Origin: Accumulibacter sp.
GTDB taxonomy: Bacteria; Pseudomonadota; Gammaproteobacteria; Burkholderiales; Rhodocyclaceae
Length of the DNA stretch: 6,180 bases
Reading direction: 5' to 3'
NCBI GenBank assembly: GCA_031276375.1
Contig: JAISNE010000416.1
Span: 1 to 6,180 of the forward strand
In this document: positions 5,787 through 6,180 of the stretch, piece after piece
Layout of the letters: each line of letters begins with the position of its first letter
Numbering within the stretch: position 1 is the first letter of the stretch
Position numbers and translations under genes: made by a program
The notes under the pieces: model-generated
Database searches by the model: none
What the model was told of the DNA's origin: nothing
What the model saw: only the letters and a program-made list of their open reading frames with translations

Positions 5787-6140
5787 ATGTTACCAAGAAA
5801 ACTGATGGCGTTTTTGTTCCTGCAACTGGCGCTGGGAGCGGCGGACGGCCTTGCCGCGGCTCCGCCCAGGGTGTTGGGGTTCGACGACAATTCCTGCCGG
5901 GCCTGGAGCGGTTCGAAGGACGATCCGGAACAGCGCGGGGCGTACATATCCTGGGCGCGCGGCTTTTTGAGCGGCCACAACTACGCGAACCAGAAACAGC
6001 AGGTCTCGGACATTTCGCGCGGCACGGTGGAAATGTTCATCGAACGTTTCTGCCGCGACAAACCCGCCGCGCAGTTCACCGAAGCCGTCTACCGCATGAG
6101 CGACCAGTATTCGGGACGGGGAGCGCCGATCAGCAAATGA
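5787..6140 (+). CDS. Small exported protein with two conserved-type cysteines
   Basis: The 117-residue product starts with a signal peptide: R4-K5, then a hydrophobic stretch (about 7-18), then A-A-D-G-L-A-A-A with likely cleavage near residue 25. The mature part of about 92 residues has a cysteine followed by R-A-W (C37), then I-S-W-A-R-G-F-L-S-G near the middle, and a second cysteine (C89) after F-I-E-R-F; the two probably form a periplasmic disulfide. This C-x-x-W ... W-x-x-G-F-L-S-G ... C pattern recurs in small periplasmic proteins I recall as uncharacterised, loosely like the HdeA or Rap1a/Tai folds. Rap1a/Tai members are immunity proteins of type VI secretion effectors, but no such effector is seen here. 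GGAGG at 5778-5782 is 4 nt before the ATG. It diverges from metY and is probably unrelated to it. Function unassigned. Confidence 0.8.
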   Translation: MLPRKLMAFLFLQLALGAADGLAAAPPRVLGFDDNSCRAWSGSKDDPEQRGAYISWARGFLSGHNYANQKQQVSDISRGTVEMFIERFCRDKPAAQFTEAVYRMSDQYSGRGAPISK

Positions 6141-6180
6141 ATCCTCGTTCCAAGGCCGGGCGCGCGCCGTGTCCGGGCAT
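6137..6180 (+). CDS. Possible start of a downstream gene, truncated by the window
   Basis: An ATG at 6137 overlaps the TGA of the exported-protein gene (ATGA) and stays open for 14 codons to the window end. Such overlap is typical of translationally coupled genes, but there is no close ribosome-binding site (the nearest GGGGAG is about 14 nt upstream). The short peptide is rich in R, G and P and shows no recognisable motif. It may equally be chance. Confidence 0.2.
   Translation, partial: MNPRSKAGRAPCPG

Noticed and set aside
5600..5980. N-terminal extension of metY to 5980
   Set aside because: It would overlap the divergent exported-protein gene. The MetY family N-terminus and ribosome-binding site fit 5599.

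Overview
The window looks like chromosomal DNA of a betaproteobacterium. Three things suggest this: a DUF3460-type small protein at the left end, high G+C coding sequence with strong Shine-Dalgarno sites, and a 7-nt tandem repeat of the kind scattered in intergenic DNA of some beta- and gammaproteobacteria. The assignment comes from recalled family distribution, not from a search.

Layout, left to right. At 61-261 (+) is a DUF3460-like small protein. The gap at 262-618 carries a heptanucleotide tandem repeat that folds back on an inverted copy of itself. From 619 to 5599 all five genes lie on the minus strand. In transcription order they are metY (5599-4328), an aldo/keto reductase (4275-3277), a second aldo/keto reductase (3104-2049), a short-chain dehydrogenase/reductase-like protein (1982-1182), and a small ankyrin-repeat protein (1083-619) in DNA of visibly lower G+C. 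Divergent from metY, at 5787-6140 (+), is a small exported protein with two cysteines. A start codon overlaps its stop and opens a frame that runs off the window.

How the genes may work together. MetY makes homocysteine (or methionine) directly from O-acetylhomoserine. The two aldo/keto reductases and the SDR-like protein are NAD(P)H-type oxidoreductases. Spacings of 52, 172 and 66 nt would allow partial co-transcription with metY, but nothing in the sequence defines a shared substrate. The ankyrin gene looks like a separate, possibly acquired, cassette.

I see no CRISPR array, tRNA, rRNA, transposase or clear prophage gene, and no obvious new multi-gene system. The points most worth a second look are the SDR-like protein, in which the canonical N-S-Y-K catalytic positions all appear replaced; the heptad-repeat hairpin; and the leader of the exported-protein gene, which has a terminator-like hairpin followed by mutually exclusive pairings over its ribosome-binding site.
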